Shown in pieces: positions 9,141 to 17,609 of a DNA stretch of 64,000 nucleotides (positions within the stretch are counted from its first letter, which is position 1; each line of letters begins with the position of its first letter). This DNA comes from Demequina oxidasica (GTDB lineage: Bacteria > Actinomycetota > Actinomycetes > Actinomycetales > Demequinaceae): assembly GCF_000975115.1 (NCBI RefSeq), contig NZ_BBRE01000001.1, positions 647,312 to 711,311 of the forward strand, given 5' to 3'. The position numbers and the translations under genes were made by a program. The notes under the pieces are model-generated. The model was not told where the DNA came from. It made no database searches and worked only from the letters and a program-made list of their open reading frames with translations.

Positions 9141-9907
9141 TACTTTGCCACCACGGGACGAACCCGCAGATTGGAGACTCCACCGTCGACGTCGAGCGAC
9201 GAGCCCGTGGTCGCTCCCGAGAGCGGACTCGCGAGGTACGCGATCGCACGCGCCACCTCCTCGGCGAGGACCAACCGGCCAATTGCCTGGCGCGCGTTGA
9301 GCGCCTTGAGCTCAGCCTCCGGGTCCGCCGCCTGCTCTAGTAGCCTGCTCACCCATGGTGTCCCCACGGTTCCCGGGCTCACACAATTGACACGGATCCC
9401 CTCGCGCACGTGATCAGTGGCCATCGCGTACGTCAACGCCAGCACGGCACCCTTTGAGGCGTTGTACAACGCGCGTCCAGGCAGTCCATTGGTGGCACCG
9501 ATCGAACTAGTATTTACTACCGCCCCGTTCTCCGAAACACGGAGGTAGGGAAGCGCAGCAGCCGTGACGCGGGCCATGCCCGTCACGTTAATGCTGAGCA
9601 CGCGCGCCCACTGCTCGTCATCGTTGTCGGCCACTGTGCCGATCGCACCGATGCCGGCGTTGTTGACAACTACGTCGATTCCCCCAAAGCGCTCCGCGAC
9701 CGCCGCGACCGCCGCATTCACGGACGCTCGATCGGAGACATCCGCCTTGAAGCCAGTGAGTGGGGCTTCCACCTCGGGGTTGAGGTCGAGCACTGCCACG
9801 GTGGCGCCGCGGCTCGCGAGTTCAGTCGCCGCTGCGAGCCCAATGCCTGACGCGCCTCCGGTGACAATTGCGACGAGGCCGTCAAAGTCGTTCAGTTCCA
9901 CGCTCAT
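9140..9907 (-). CDS. SDR oxidoreductase, probable 2-keto-3-deoxy-L-fuconate dehydrogenase
   Basis: This classical short-chain dehydrogenase has 255 residues. The NAD(P)-binding TGGASGIG is at 16-23, with an Asp (VAVLDLN) after beta-2 that favours NAD. NNAG is at 82-85 and the catalytic Ser134/135, Tyr148 and Lys152 are in place (NTSSIGA, YNASK). It overlaps the upstream hydrolase gene by four bases (ATGA). In the Xanthomonas oxidative L-fucose pathway an SDR oxidises 2-keto-3-deoxy-L-fuconate to 2,4-diketo-3-deoxy-L-fuconate, which the neighbouring FAH-family hydrolase then cleaves, and that role fits best. Since an aldo/keto reductase is available for the first oxidation, this SDR is assigned to the later step by inference. 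Confidence 0.8.
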   Translation of the reverse strand: MSVELNDFDGLVAIVTGGASGIGLAAATELASRGATVAVLDLNPEVEAPLTGFKADVSDRASVNAAVAAVAERFGGIDVVVNNAGIGAIGTVADNDDEQWARVLSINVTGMARVTAAALPYLRVSENGAVVNTSSIGATNGLPGRALYNASKGAVLALTYAMATDHVREGIRVNCVSPGTVGTPWVSRLLEQAADPEAELKALNARQAIGRLVLAEEVARAIAYLASPLSGATTGSSLDVDGGVSNLRVRPVVAK

Positions 9908-10755
9908 GCCTGCACCATTTCCTGTCGGGCGGACCCTAATCCGTCAATTTCGAGTTCGACGACGTCTCCGTCGCGTAGGTATGGGTTGCCCTCGATGCCT
10001 AGCGCGACGCCGGCCGGCGTCCCCGTATTGATGATGTCACCGGGGTACAACACCATGAACTGGCTGAGGTAGCGGATGACGTGCGCGACCGAGAAAATCA
10101 TCGTGGCCGTGGTGCCATCCTGGCGCGACGTGCCGTTCACCGAGAGCCGCAGTCCGAGGGCCTGGGGATCGGCGACCTCGTCGGCAGGAACTACGTACGG
10201 CCCAAACGGGTTGAACGTCTCACAGCTCTTACCTTTGTCCCACTGGCCGCCGCGCTCGAGCTGGAATTCGCGCTCCGAGACATCGTGGGAAACGGCGTAG
10301 CCGGCCACATAGGCCAACGGGTCCTCGTCGACTGACAGGTAGCGGGCCGTCTTGCCGATCACGACACCCAACTCAACCTCCCAGTCGGTCTTGCTTGAGT
10401 TGCGCGGGATCAAGACGTCATCGAAAGGCCCCACCAACGTCATGGGGTCCTTCATGAAAACCACCGGCTCCGCGGGGATGGCGGCGCCAGTCTCCTCCGC
10501 GTGCTCGCGGTAGTTGAGCCCAATGCAGACAATCTTGTGGGGGCGCGGTACGGCCGAGCCGACACGCAGGTTCGCTGCCCCTGCAACTTCCGTCAGGTCA
10601 CCCGACGCGAGCGCGGCGCGTGTCCGGGCTACACCATCGGCCGCCCAGAAGGCGCCATCCAAGTCGGGGGTGAGGGACGTCAGGTCATAGGTCGAATCGC
10701 CGTCTACAACGACCGGAATCTCGTCGCCCATCGTGCCTAGCCGCGCAAACTTCAT
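9904..10755 (-). CDS. fumarylacetoacetate hydrolase family, probable 2,4-diketo-3-deoxy-L-fuconate hydrolase
   Basis: This 283-residue enzyme of the FAH superfamily hydrolyses a C-C bond of a beta-diketo acid using a divalent metal. The signature KIVCIGLNYREHAEE covers residues 74-88. Metal ligands are Glu126 and Glu128 (DWEVELGVVIGK) and Asp158 (SHDVSERE). The C-terminal PGDIINTGTPAGVALG is also typical. In the oxidative L-fucose pathway this family splits 2,4-diketo-3-deoxy-L-fuconate into pyruvate and L-lactate, matching the FMN lactate dehydrogenase three genes downstream. The gene overlaps both neighbours by four bases. A relative acting on another acylpyruvate would look the same, so the specific substrate rests on context. 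Confidence 0.85.
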   Translation of the reverse strand: MKFARLGTMGDEIPVVVDGDSTYDLTSLTPDLDGAFWAADGVARTRAALASGDLTEVAGAANLRVGSAVPRPHKIVCIGLNYREHAEETGAAIPAEPVVFMKDPMTLVGPFDDVLIPRNSSKTDWEVELGVVIGKTARYLSVDEDPLAYVAGYAVSHDVSEREFQLERGGQWDKGKSCETFNPFGPYVVPADEVADPQALGLRLSVNGTSRQDGTTATMIFSVAHVIRYLSQFMVLYPGDIINTGTPAGVALGIEGNPYLRDGDVVELEIDGLGSARQEMVQA

Positions 10756-11627
10756 ACTGTGCCCTTTCTCTTGTCAAGGCCGTACCAGGCGGTGGCCGTT
10801 TCTGAATAAATTGAATCGAGTTCATCTGCGGACAGTTCCTCGAGGATCTGTGAAATGCCCTCAAACCACCGCGCATAGCCTCCAGCGAGGTTCACCACGG
10901 GCCAGTCGCCGCCGTACATGAGGCGCTCCGCGCCGAACGCCGCGACTGCAGTCTCAACGACAGGGCGAAACGAATCAACGGTCCAGTTGTCGGGAGGCCC
11001 CACGCTCGCGGTCAGACCAGAGATCTTCGCCGCCACGTTGGGCGCGGCCGCGGCCTCGTCGAGCAGCCCACGCCAACGGCCCATGGCATCGGCGTCGTCA
11101 CCCACCGGGGGCTTGCCAAGGTGGTCTATGACGATGCGCAGGTTGGGGTGAAGGGTTGCGAGCGCCGGCACGTGACGAAGCGCGGTCGGATTCGCAGTGA
11201 CGTAGTCGAAGCTGAGCCCAGCCTCCGCAATCGTGTCGAGTCCTGGCTGCACGGCGGGGCGAAGTATCCACTCGTCGTCTGCCATGTCCTGAATGAGAGT
11301 GCGGATTCCCACCACGCAACCAGTCGCCAACAGCACCTCAATCCTGTCCGCGAGTGCGTCGGCATCGTCGAGCGGAAGCCACGCCACCACACCGGTCACC
11401 ATTGGATTACGCTCGGCGACATTGAGCATGTGGTTGGTGTCGGCGTCGGTGTCTGAGGCCTGGACCAGCACCACCGAATCGATGCCGCAGGCCTCGAGGT
11501 CCGGCGCTACCTCGTCTAAATGAAACGTCCTGTAGATCGGGGAGAGGTCCGGAGTCAGCCAGGAATACTCGGCCCGATCCAGGTCCCAAATATGAGTATG
11601 TGCGTCAATAATGCGTCGCTGAGTCAC
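10752..11627 (-). CDS. amidohydrolase 2 family, probable L-fucono-1,5-lactonase
   Basis: This is a 291-residue TIM-barrel hydrolase of the COG3618 (amidohydrolase 2) group, which includes sugar lactonases. The metal motif HTH is at residues 10-12 (IIDAHTHIWDLD). The conserved IDHLGKPP follows in the middle and the terminal Asp lies in MYGGDWPVVNLAGGY. In Xanthomonas and Burkholderia a protein of this family hydrolyses L-fucono-1,5-lactone to L-fuconate, which is exactly the step between the dehydrogenase and the dehydratase encoded next to it. It overlaps the fuconate dehydratase gene and the FAH gene by four bases each. The assignment is strong from context and moderate from sequence. Confidence 0.85.
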   Translation of the reverse strand: MTQRRIIDAHTHIWDLDRAEYSWLTPDLSPIYRTFHLDEVAPDLEACGIDSVVLVQASDTDADTNHMLNVAERNPMVTGVVAWLPLDDADALADRIEVLLATGCVVGIRTLIQDMADDEWILRPAVQPGLDTIAEAGLSFDYVTANPTALRHVPALATLHPNLRIVIDHLGKPPVGDDADAMGRWRGLLDEAAAAPNVAAKISGLTASVGPPDNWTVDSFRPVVETAVAAFGAERLMYGGDWPVVNLAGGYARWFEGISQILEELSADELDSIYSETATAWYGLDKRKGTV

Positions 11628-12946
11628 ACTCTCGCCTCCTCGTCCGCGAACCTCCCGGCCCAGTACGAGCCGTGCGGGAACGTGAACTCCGCCAGCGTCT
11701 GGTCGAACATCTTCGCGCTGTAGCCCGGCTGGCTCGGCACGATGTAGCGTCCGTCGACAACGATGCAGGGGTCTTCAAAGTGCTCGTGCAGGTGGTCGAC
11801 AAACTCCGTCACGCGGTCGTCGAGCGTCCCGGACACGGCCACGTAGTCAAAGATTGACAAGTGTTGGACCAGTTCGCACAGTCCCACGCCACCCGCGTGG
11901 GGGCAGACCGGCACGTCAAACTTCTTAGCCATGAGATAGACCGCAAGGATCTCGTTGATGCTGGCCAGGCGAGCGGAGTCTAGCTGGCAGTAGTCCAACG
12001 CCTCCGCTTGGAACATCTGCTTGAACAGCACCCTGTTCATGCCGTGTTCGCCAGTTGCTACGCCGATGGGGGCGACTCCACGGCGCACGGCCGCGTGACC
12101 TAGAACGTCGTCGGGGCTCGTAGGCTCCTCAATCCACTTAGGCTTAAACTCCGCGAGTCGATTCACCCACTCAATGGCCTCCGGAACATCCCACACCTGG
12201 TTGGCGTCGATCATGAGATCAACATCCCACCCGAGCACCTCGCGCGCAATGGTGAGGCGCCGGACGTCGGATTCGAGGTCCGCACCGACTTTGAGCTTGA
12301 TGTGTCGGTAGCCGGCGTCGACGGATTCCTGCAGTAGGCGCCGCAGCTTCTCGTCGCTGTAGCCCAGCCAGCCTGCACTTGTCGTGTAGCACGGGTAGCC
12401 TCCCAAGGTCTCGAGGTCCGCGACTCGCTGGGCTCGCCCGGGCTGGGCACCGGCCAGGATCTCGATTGCCTCGTCTCGTGTCAAGACATCGGACAGGTAC
12501 GTGAGGTCCGCGGCATCGACGAGCTGCTCGGGGGTCATGTCGACCAGCAAGCGCCATAGCGGTACACCGGCCCTGCGGGCAGCCATATCCCACACCGCGT
12601 TCATGACGGCCCCCAGTGCGAGCTGAACCACGCCCTTCTCCGGGCCTAGCCATCGCATCTGCGAATCGCTCTTGAGAATGCGGTAGATGCCCCCAAGGTC
12701 GTCGAGCATCTCGTCGACATCCCGACCCACCAGCTCCTCGCCGTACTGGGCGGCGGCCTGGGCGCAGAGGTCGTTTCCGCGACCGATCGTGAAGGTGAAG
12801 CCATAGCCACCAAGATCCCCGTCGGTCTCGATCGCGACGTAGGCAGCGGAGTAGTCCGCGTCCTTGTTCATCGCGTCCGAGCCATCGGCGGTCAAGGACG
12901 TTGGGAAACGCACATCGTGCGTGGTGACCGCCGTGATGATAGTCAT
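11624..12946 (-). CDS. L-fuconate dehydratase (enolase superfamily)
   Basis: This cytoplasmic enzyme dehydrates L-fuconate to 2-keto-3-deoxy-L-fuconate. With the ATG at 12946 it has 440 residues. The acid/base and metal residues are Lys217 and Lys219 (HIKLKVG), Asp247 (MIDANQ), Glu273 (WIEEP), Glu300 (VATGEHG), Asp323 and His350 (VCPHAGGVGLCELVQHL). These positions are each one lower than those I recall for the characterised Xanthomonas campestris enzyme, and the block around His350 is nearly diagnostic for the L-fuconate dehydratase branch. The start was chosen because it gives an ATGA overlap with the upstream aldo/keto reductase gene and has AGAGGA ahead of it; a longer reading with 19 more residues is less likely. 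Confidence 0.93.
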   Translation of the reverse strand: MTIITAVTTHDVRFPTSLTADGSDAMNKDADYSAAYVAIETDGDLGGYGFTFTIGRGNDLCAQAAAQYGEELVGRDVDEMLDDLGGIYRILKSDSQMRWLGPEKGVVQLALGAVMNAVWDMAARRAGVPLWRLLVDMTPEQLVDAADLTYLSDVLTRDEAIEILAGAQPGRAQRVADLETLGGYPCYTTSAGWLGYSDEKLRRLLQESVDAGYRHIKLKVGADLESDVRRLTIAREVLGWDVDLMIDANQVWDVPEAIEWVNRLAEFKPKWIEEPTSPDDVLGHAAVRRGVAPIGVATGEHGMNRVLFKQMFQAEALDYCQLDSARLASINEILAVYLMAKKFDVPVCPHAGGVGLCELVQHLSIFDYVAVSGTLDDRVTEFVDHLHEHFEDPCIVVDGRYIVPSQPGYSAKMFDQTLAEFTFPHGSYWAGRFADEEARV

Positions 12947-13932
12947 GCGGGATCCTCTTCCGGGTAGTAGCGAGTAAGCCCAAGTGAGTTGAGGTCGCGC
13001 CACAGCTCCTCAGGAATGGGTGCGGTGAGACGTTGTATCGAGCTCGTCGCTTGGGAAACGGTGCGAACGCCTGCCACAACCGAGACGATGCTCGGATGAC
13101 GCAGTGCGAACTGTACGGCCGCCGCGGGCAGACTTACGCCGTGGGAGGCGCACACGGTTGCGATCTCGCGGGCGCGTTGAACTTGTTCCGCAGGAGCGTC
13201 TCCGTAGTCATACTTTGCCTGGTCCGGCACCACGTCCCGACTCAGCAAGCCAGTGTTGTAAGGGGCCGCGGCAACCACGGAGGCGCCATGCTCCTGTGCG
13301 GCCGGAAGGACATCGTCCAGCGCGCCCTGTTCGAGCAACGTGAAACGGCTGGCGCACATCACCACGTCAGCGTCACACTCGCGAATAAACCGCTCGAGCA
13401 TTTCGGACTGGTTCATTCCAGCCCCAAACGCGTTGATCACTCCCTCGTCGCGAAGCTCCGCGAGGGCCGGTGCGCCCGTGGCGGACGCCACCTCCCAATG
13501 CTGGTCGGGATCGTGAAGGTACACGATGTCAAAGTGGCCGAGCCCGGTGCGCTCCAGGCTTGCCTCGATGGAGCGACGGACGCCGTCGCGGGAGAAGTCC
13601 CACACGCGACGGCGCTCCGCGCGAACGGCGTACGCGTCATTGTCCATCTCGCCGGCGTTCTCAGGAGTCTCCTCGAGCAGACGCCCTACCTTGGTCGACA
13701 GCACAAATTCATCGCGCGGGTATTTGGCGAGAGCCCGCCCTAGTCGGCGCTCCGACAGTCCCAGGCCATAATGCGGCGCGGTGTCGAAGTAGCGCACCCC
13801 ACTCTCCCAGGCGGTGTTTACCGCAGCCTCGGCCGCCTCGTCGGAGACAGCCGTGTAGAGGTTGCCAATTTGCGCGGCACCAAACCCAAACTCGGTCAGT
13901 TCCAACCCTGTTCGCAATGCACGAGTCTTCAT
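12943..13932 (-). CDS. aldo/keto reductase, probable L-fucose (aldose) 1-dehydrogenase
   Basis: This 329-residue (alpha/beta)8 NAD(P)-dependent oxidoreductase has the AKR tetrad Asp50, Tyr55, Lys81 and His140 (YFDTAPHYGLG, LSTKVG, IVYLHDPDQ). The segment LGFGAAQIGNLY-like at the N-terminus (TEFGFGAAQIGNLY) and the family pattern resemble the pyridoxal/D-threo-aldose/L-fucose dehydrogenase group. That group oxidises C1 of aldoses to the lactone instead of reducing carbonyls. Inside this operon it should perform the first step, L-fucose to L-fucono-1,5-lactone. It starts one base after the ATPase stop and overlaps the dehydratase start. Substrate choice among 6-deoxy and D-threo aldoses is uncertain. 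Confidence 0.85.
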   Translation of the reverse strand: MKTRALRTGLELTEFGFGAAQIGNLYTAVSDEAAEAAVNTAWESGVRYFDTAPHYGLGLSERRLGRALAKYPRDEFVLSTKVGRLLEETPENAGEMDNDAYAVRAERRRVWDFSRDGVRRSIEASLERTGLGHFDIVYLHDPDQHWEVASATGAPALAELRDEGVINAFGAGMNQSEMLERFIRECDADVVMCASRFTLLEQGALDDVLPAAQEHGASVVAAAPYNTGLLSRDVVPDQAKYDYGDAPAEQVQRAREIATVCASHGVSLPAAAVQFALRHPSIVSVVAGVRTVSQATSSIQRLTAPIPEELWRDLNSLGLTRYYPEEDPA

Positions 13933-13933
13933 C

Positions 13934-15463
13934 TCATTCCCCCGCGGCAGGTGTCGACGTGGGGTGGATCAAGCGAATAACGGCCTGACTCATCTCCTCG
14001 TAATGGTGCGTGTTCTCGATTTCGCCGCGCACCACGAATCGCTCCATGACCGCGATACGGTCCGCGAGCGTGATCATCTCAGATAGGTCCGACGAGATCA
14101 ATAGGATGGCCATGCCCTCGTCGGCGAGTTTCCAAATCAAGTCGTAGAACGACCGCTTGGTACGCACGTCGATGCCGACCGTCGGCTCGTCGATGATGAG
14201 CACTTCGGTGTTGGCTGCCAGCCACTTCGCGAGCGACACCTTTTGCTGGTTGCCACCGGAGAGTTGCCCCGCCATCTGGTCCTGACTCGAGATCTTGATA
14301 TCGAGTTGGGCGACCTGTTCCGCGACGAGCGACTGCTCATCCTTTGCCGGTACGTACCCCATGAACTTCGCGAGCTTGCTCCAGACTGTTACCGCGATGT
14401 TGGTGGTGATGGGCTGGAGGAGGAACACCCCCTCCTCCTTGCGGTTCTCGGTCACGTAGCCGATGCGGTACTTCTGAAGTGCCTCTCGCACCGACCGGAT
14501 ACGGACGTCCTCGCCCTTCACCTTTACAGTTCCCGCGACCACTCCCTCGAGCCCGAGGATGGAGCGCGCCAGCTCGGTTCGGCCCGCGCCAACCAAACCG
14601 TAAAGTCCAAGAATCTCACCGCGGCGGAGTTCGAACGACACATTGCGGTGGCCCGCCGTGGTGCTCAGCGCGTTAAGGGCGAGTGCCGGCACGGTCGTCA
14701 TGTCGACACTTCGCTGCGGGGCCTCGAGGTGCGCGAGTGCACGGCCCACCATCTTGTCGATGACTTCGTCGCGGGTGAAGCCGGCCAGCGGCTGGGACTC
14801 AACGACGGTCTTGCCGTCGCGCAGCACGGTGATCGAGTCACAGTGCTCGAACACCTCCTCGAGCTTGTGACTCACAAACAGAATGGCAGTTCCCTCCGCC
14901 TTCAACCGTTCGATTACACGGAAGAGGCGCATGGCCTCGTCCACCGAGATCGAAGCGGTCGGCTCGTCGAGCAGCAGTACGCGCGTCTCGGTGTAGAGAC
15001 CACGTGCGATCTCCACCAACTGAGTTTGAGCGGCGGACAACTCCGTCATAGGAGTATCCGGGTCGATCGCGAGGTCCAGCATGTCAAGGCAGCGCTTGGC
15101 CTGAATCTTGACCTCCGGCCAGTCGACGAGCGGTCCCTTACGAGGCATCTTGCTAAGGCAGATGTTCTCGCCCACTGTGAATCCGCGCACGACATTGCGC
15201 TCCTGGTGGACCACGCCGATTCCCGCGTCCATTGCGTCGGTCGGACCGTCAAAGTGGACGTTCTCGCCGAACACGTTGATGGTGCCCGAGTCGCCATGCA
15301 GAATTCCTGTGACGACCTTGATGAGCGTGGACTTGCCAGCGCCGTTCTCCCCCATCAAGGCGTGGACGGTGCCAGGCATAAGGGTGAGAGTGGCACGGTC
15401 AAGCGCCTTGACTCCGGGGAATGTCTTGGTCAAATTCTTGATCTCGAGCGCCGGAACGGTCAT
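13934..15463 (-). CDS. sugar ABC transporter ATP-binding protein (CUT2, two ATPase domains)
   Basis: This is a 509-residue cytoplasmic ATPase of the RbsA/MglA/XylG type with two fused nucleotide-binding domains. The first Walker A is GENGAGKST (38-46), with signature LSAAQTQLVEIA and Walker B VLLLDEPT. The second half has the degenerate P-loop GLVGAGRTELA usual in this family, signature SGGNQQKVSLAKW and Walker B LIIDEPTVGID. The ATG at 15463 gives an ATGA overlap with the permease stop; a longer reading would add 47 residues of unlikely sequence. It powers uptake with the two permeases and the lipoprotein encoded upstream. The substrate is inferred to be L-fucose or a related deoxysugar from the enzymes downstream. 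Confidence 0.93.
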   Translation of the reverse strand: MTVPALEIKNLTKTFPGVKALDRATLTLMPGTVHALMGENGAGKSTLIKVVTGILHGDSGTINVFGENVHFDGPTDAMDAGIGVVHQERNVVRGFTVGENICLSKMPRKGPLVDWPEVKIQAKRCLDMLDLAIDPDTPMTELSAAQTQLVEIARGLYTETRVLLLDEPTASISVDEAMRLFRVIERLKAEGTAILFVSHKLEEVFEHCDSITVLRDGKTVVESQPLAGFTRDEVIDKMVGRALAHLEAPQRSVDMTTVPALALNALSTTAGHRNVSFELRRGEILGLYGLVGAGRTELARSILGLEGVVAGTVKVKGEDVRIRSVREALQKYRIGYVTENRKEEGVFLLQPITTNIAVTVWSKLAKFMGYVPAKDEQSLVAEQVAQLDIKISSQDQMAGQLSGGNQQKVSLAKWLAANTEVLIIDEPTVGIDVRTKRSFYDLIWKLADEGMAILLISSDLSEMITLADRIAVMERFVVRGEIENTHHYEEMSQAVIRLIHPTSTPAAGE

Positions 15464-16482
15464 CGGACTACCTCCACTTCGGCGAGTGCCTCTTCCGCGG
15501 CTCTCACCCGCTGTTGAACTATGAGCGCCTCGGCACGGTTGGCGCGTACCCGGCCAAGTGCGACGGTTCCTAGCACCACTGCGCCAACCACGAGGTTGAC
15601 CCAAGCGGGTGCCAATTGGAACTCGGCGCGCGCCGAGTCCACGAGGCGGACGATGGTGGCGGCCAGCACCGTACCCAGTACCGCCACGGCACCACCCGTG
15701 AGCACCACCCCACCAATGATCGGTGCCGCGAAGCTGGGGAGTAGCCAGTCGCCACCCACAGACTGGTTGACGCCGGGGAGCGTCGCGACGGCAACGAATG
15801 CAGCCACTCCCGCCAGCAGCCCGGACAAACCGTGTGCGGTGATCAGGGAGCGGTCGATGGAGATGCCGCCGTACTCAGCCGCCGTCTCGTTATCACCCGT
15901 CGCGAGCAGGCGCCGGCCACCGACCATCTTCGCGAAGTAGAAGCTCACGAGCCCGGCGACGATCAGGGTCATGATGAAGATCACCGGGATGCCGAGGATT
16001 TCGGACTTTCCAAACTGGGTGACCGAGGGCCACGCGTCTGCCGAGATGGTTCGCGTGCCCACCAGTGCGTACTGCGCTCCCATCAGGATGGTCATGGTCG
16101 CGAGGGTCACGATGAAGCCGTTGATCTTGGTGACGACGATGAGCACGCCGTTGACGATGCCAGCCAATCCGCCAACGACGACTGCGATGAGGGCACCAAT
16201 CCACTGGGGAACACCGAAGTCGGTGACGACGACACCCGCGAGGCAAGCGGCGAATCCGCCGATCGAGCCGACCGCGAGGTTGAGCTGCCCCACACTCAGG
16301 GTGATCATCTGAGCGAGGCCAATGAGGATTGGAATTGCCAGGAACCGGAAGAATGTCGTGACCGACACGGGGCCAAAGAACTCGCCACCCGACTTAAAGC
16401 CCAGCAGCACGACTCCCATGGCCACAATGATGGCTAGCGTGACGTTAGGAGAGGAGGAAAGGAACCTCATTGTTGCTTTCAT
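15460..16482 (-). CDS. sugar ABC transporter permease (RbsC type)
   Basis: This is a 340-residue inner-membrane permease of the CUT2/RbsC family with eight to ten hydrophobic segments. Family features are ILIGLAQMITLSVGQLNLAVG near residue 55-75, NGVLIVVTKINGFIVTLATM (about 112-130) and PIIGGVVLTGGAVAVLGTVL near 245-265. It overlaps the neighbouring permease and ATPase genes by four bases each. Together with the adjacent permease it probably forms a heterodimeric channel. The C-terminus is a charged cytoplasmic tail (RVRAAEEALAEVEVVR). Confidence 0.92.
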   Translation of the reverse strand: MKATMRFLSSSPNVTLAIIVAMGVVLLGFKSGGEFFGPVSVTTFFRFLAIPILIGLAQMITLSVGQLNLAVGSIGGFAACLAGVVVTDFGVPQWIGALIAVVVGGLAGIVNGVLIVVTKINGFIVTLATMTILMGAQYALVGTRTISADAWPSVTQFGKSEILGIPVIFIMTLIVAGLVSFYFAKMVGGRRLLATGDNETAAEYGGISIDRSLITAHGLSGLLAGVAAFVAVATLPGVNQSVGGDWLLPSFAAPIIGGVVLTGGAVAVLGTVLAATIVRLVDSARAEFQLAPAWVNLVVGAVVLGTVALGRVRANRAEALIVQQRVRAAEEALAEVEVVR

Positions 16483-17609
16483 CGCGCGAGCTCCTTGTCC
16501 TCGGTCTGAACTGATTCAGGTGGGTCCTTGAGTGCTTCGTCGGGTTGATCTGGGTCATCAGTCTGGGCCGGCTCACCAGAGGGCCGCTCACCACCGCGGC
16601 GCCTGCCGCCTGAGGCGAGCCGGAATCGTTCGGTCGACAACGCGACGAGCAGGATCACGCCCAGCAGCACGTTCATGGTTTCGAGGCCGACCCCAAAGAG
16701 GTCCAGTCCCTTGCGGATGACGAGCGTCAGAGTGATGCCGAGGAAGGTACCGATGACGGAGACGAATCCTCCCGCGAGCAGAGTCCCACCAAGGATGGGG
16801 CCGACGAACGACGGCAACATAAACTCGCTTCCGATGGCGGGTGTAAACGACCCGACCGACGCGGCCACCATGAAGCCCGCGGCGGCTGCGAGGGTGCCTG
16901 AGAGCGTGTGGACGAACATGAGGCGGCGACCTGTCGGGACACCAGAGAGCTCGGCGGCCTTGACGTTGGAACCCGTCACCAGGATCTCGCGGCCCAGGCG
17001 GGTGCGACTGTAGAGATACCACACGAGTCCCATGATCAGGATGGCGGGCAAGATGATCAGCGGGACCGCATCCGTGCCGCAAGTGTTGCCCATGCAGATG
17101 CTGGCGAAGGTCTGACGACCGATAAGGTCCAACCCAGCTGGCTTGGATGTGAAAGCCGCACCCTCACTCAGCCACGAATACATGGCTGGCACCAGGCCAA
17201 TAAGCGCGAAGCTCATGGCCAGCGTCACGATGAACGAGTTGACGCCCGTCTTGACGATAATCCAGCCGGTGAGAGCTCCCACCGCGGCGCCAGCGACGAG
17301 GCCCACGAGCAGGCCAAGGATTAACGGCATGCGGAAGACGTCGTAACACAGGCCCATCACCATCGCCCCAAGTGAGGCCATCTGGCCCACCGCGAGGTTC
17401 ATATGGCCCACTGACAGCGCCACCATCTGCGCCAGGCCCACCACGGTAAAAATGGCAATCGAGGACATCAGCGGCGCGAGCACGAATGGCCCGTTCAGGA
17501 ATGCGGGCTTGAGGCTGCCGAACAGCACCACCAGCAGCACGATCAAAAACAGCAGGAAGACCCGCGGATTCGCGGCGGTCTTCTTGACACGGGCCATCAC
17601 GGTAGTCAT
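16479..17609 (-). CDS. sugar ABC transporter permease (RbsC type)
   Basis: This is a 376-residue integral membrane permease of the same CUT2 family as the next gene. Recognisable blocks are GLAQMVALSVGHMNLAVGQM, the loop ALTGWIIVKTGVNSFIVTLA and PILGGTLLAGGFVSVIGTFL. It has a hydrophilic C-terminal tail of about 45 residues rich in Arg, Pro, Glu and Asp after the last membrane segment. Its start overlaps the stop of the enolase-superfamily gene by one base (TGATG) and its stop overlaps the second permease by four. Two different permease genes, not one duplicated subunit, suggest a heterodimer. Confidence 0.92.
   Translation of the reverse strand: MTTVMARVKKTAANPRVFLLFLIVLLVVLFGSLKPAFLNGPFVLAPLMSSIAIFTVVGLAQMVALSVGHMNLAVGQMASLGAMVMGLCYDVFRMPLILGLLVGLVAGAAVGALTGWIIVKTGVNSFIVTLAMSFALIGLVPAMYSWLSEGAAFTSKPAGLDLIGRQTFASICMGNTCGTDAVPLIILPAILIMGLVWYLYSRTRLGREILVTGSNVKAAELSGVPTGRRLMFVHTLSGTLAAAAGFMVAASVGSFTPAIGSEFMLPSFVGPILGGTLLAGGFVSVIGTFLGITLTLVIRKGLDLFGVGLETMNVLLGVILLVALSTERFRLASGGRRRGGERPSGEPAQTDDPDQPDEALKDPPESVQTEDKELAR

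Noticed and set aside
14243..15517. A 424-codon plus-strand open frame opposite the sugar ATPase gene
   Set aside because: The opposite strand encodes a full two-domain ABC ATPase; the plus-strand reading is low-complexity with no recognisable domain.
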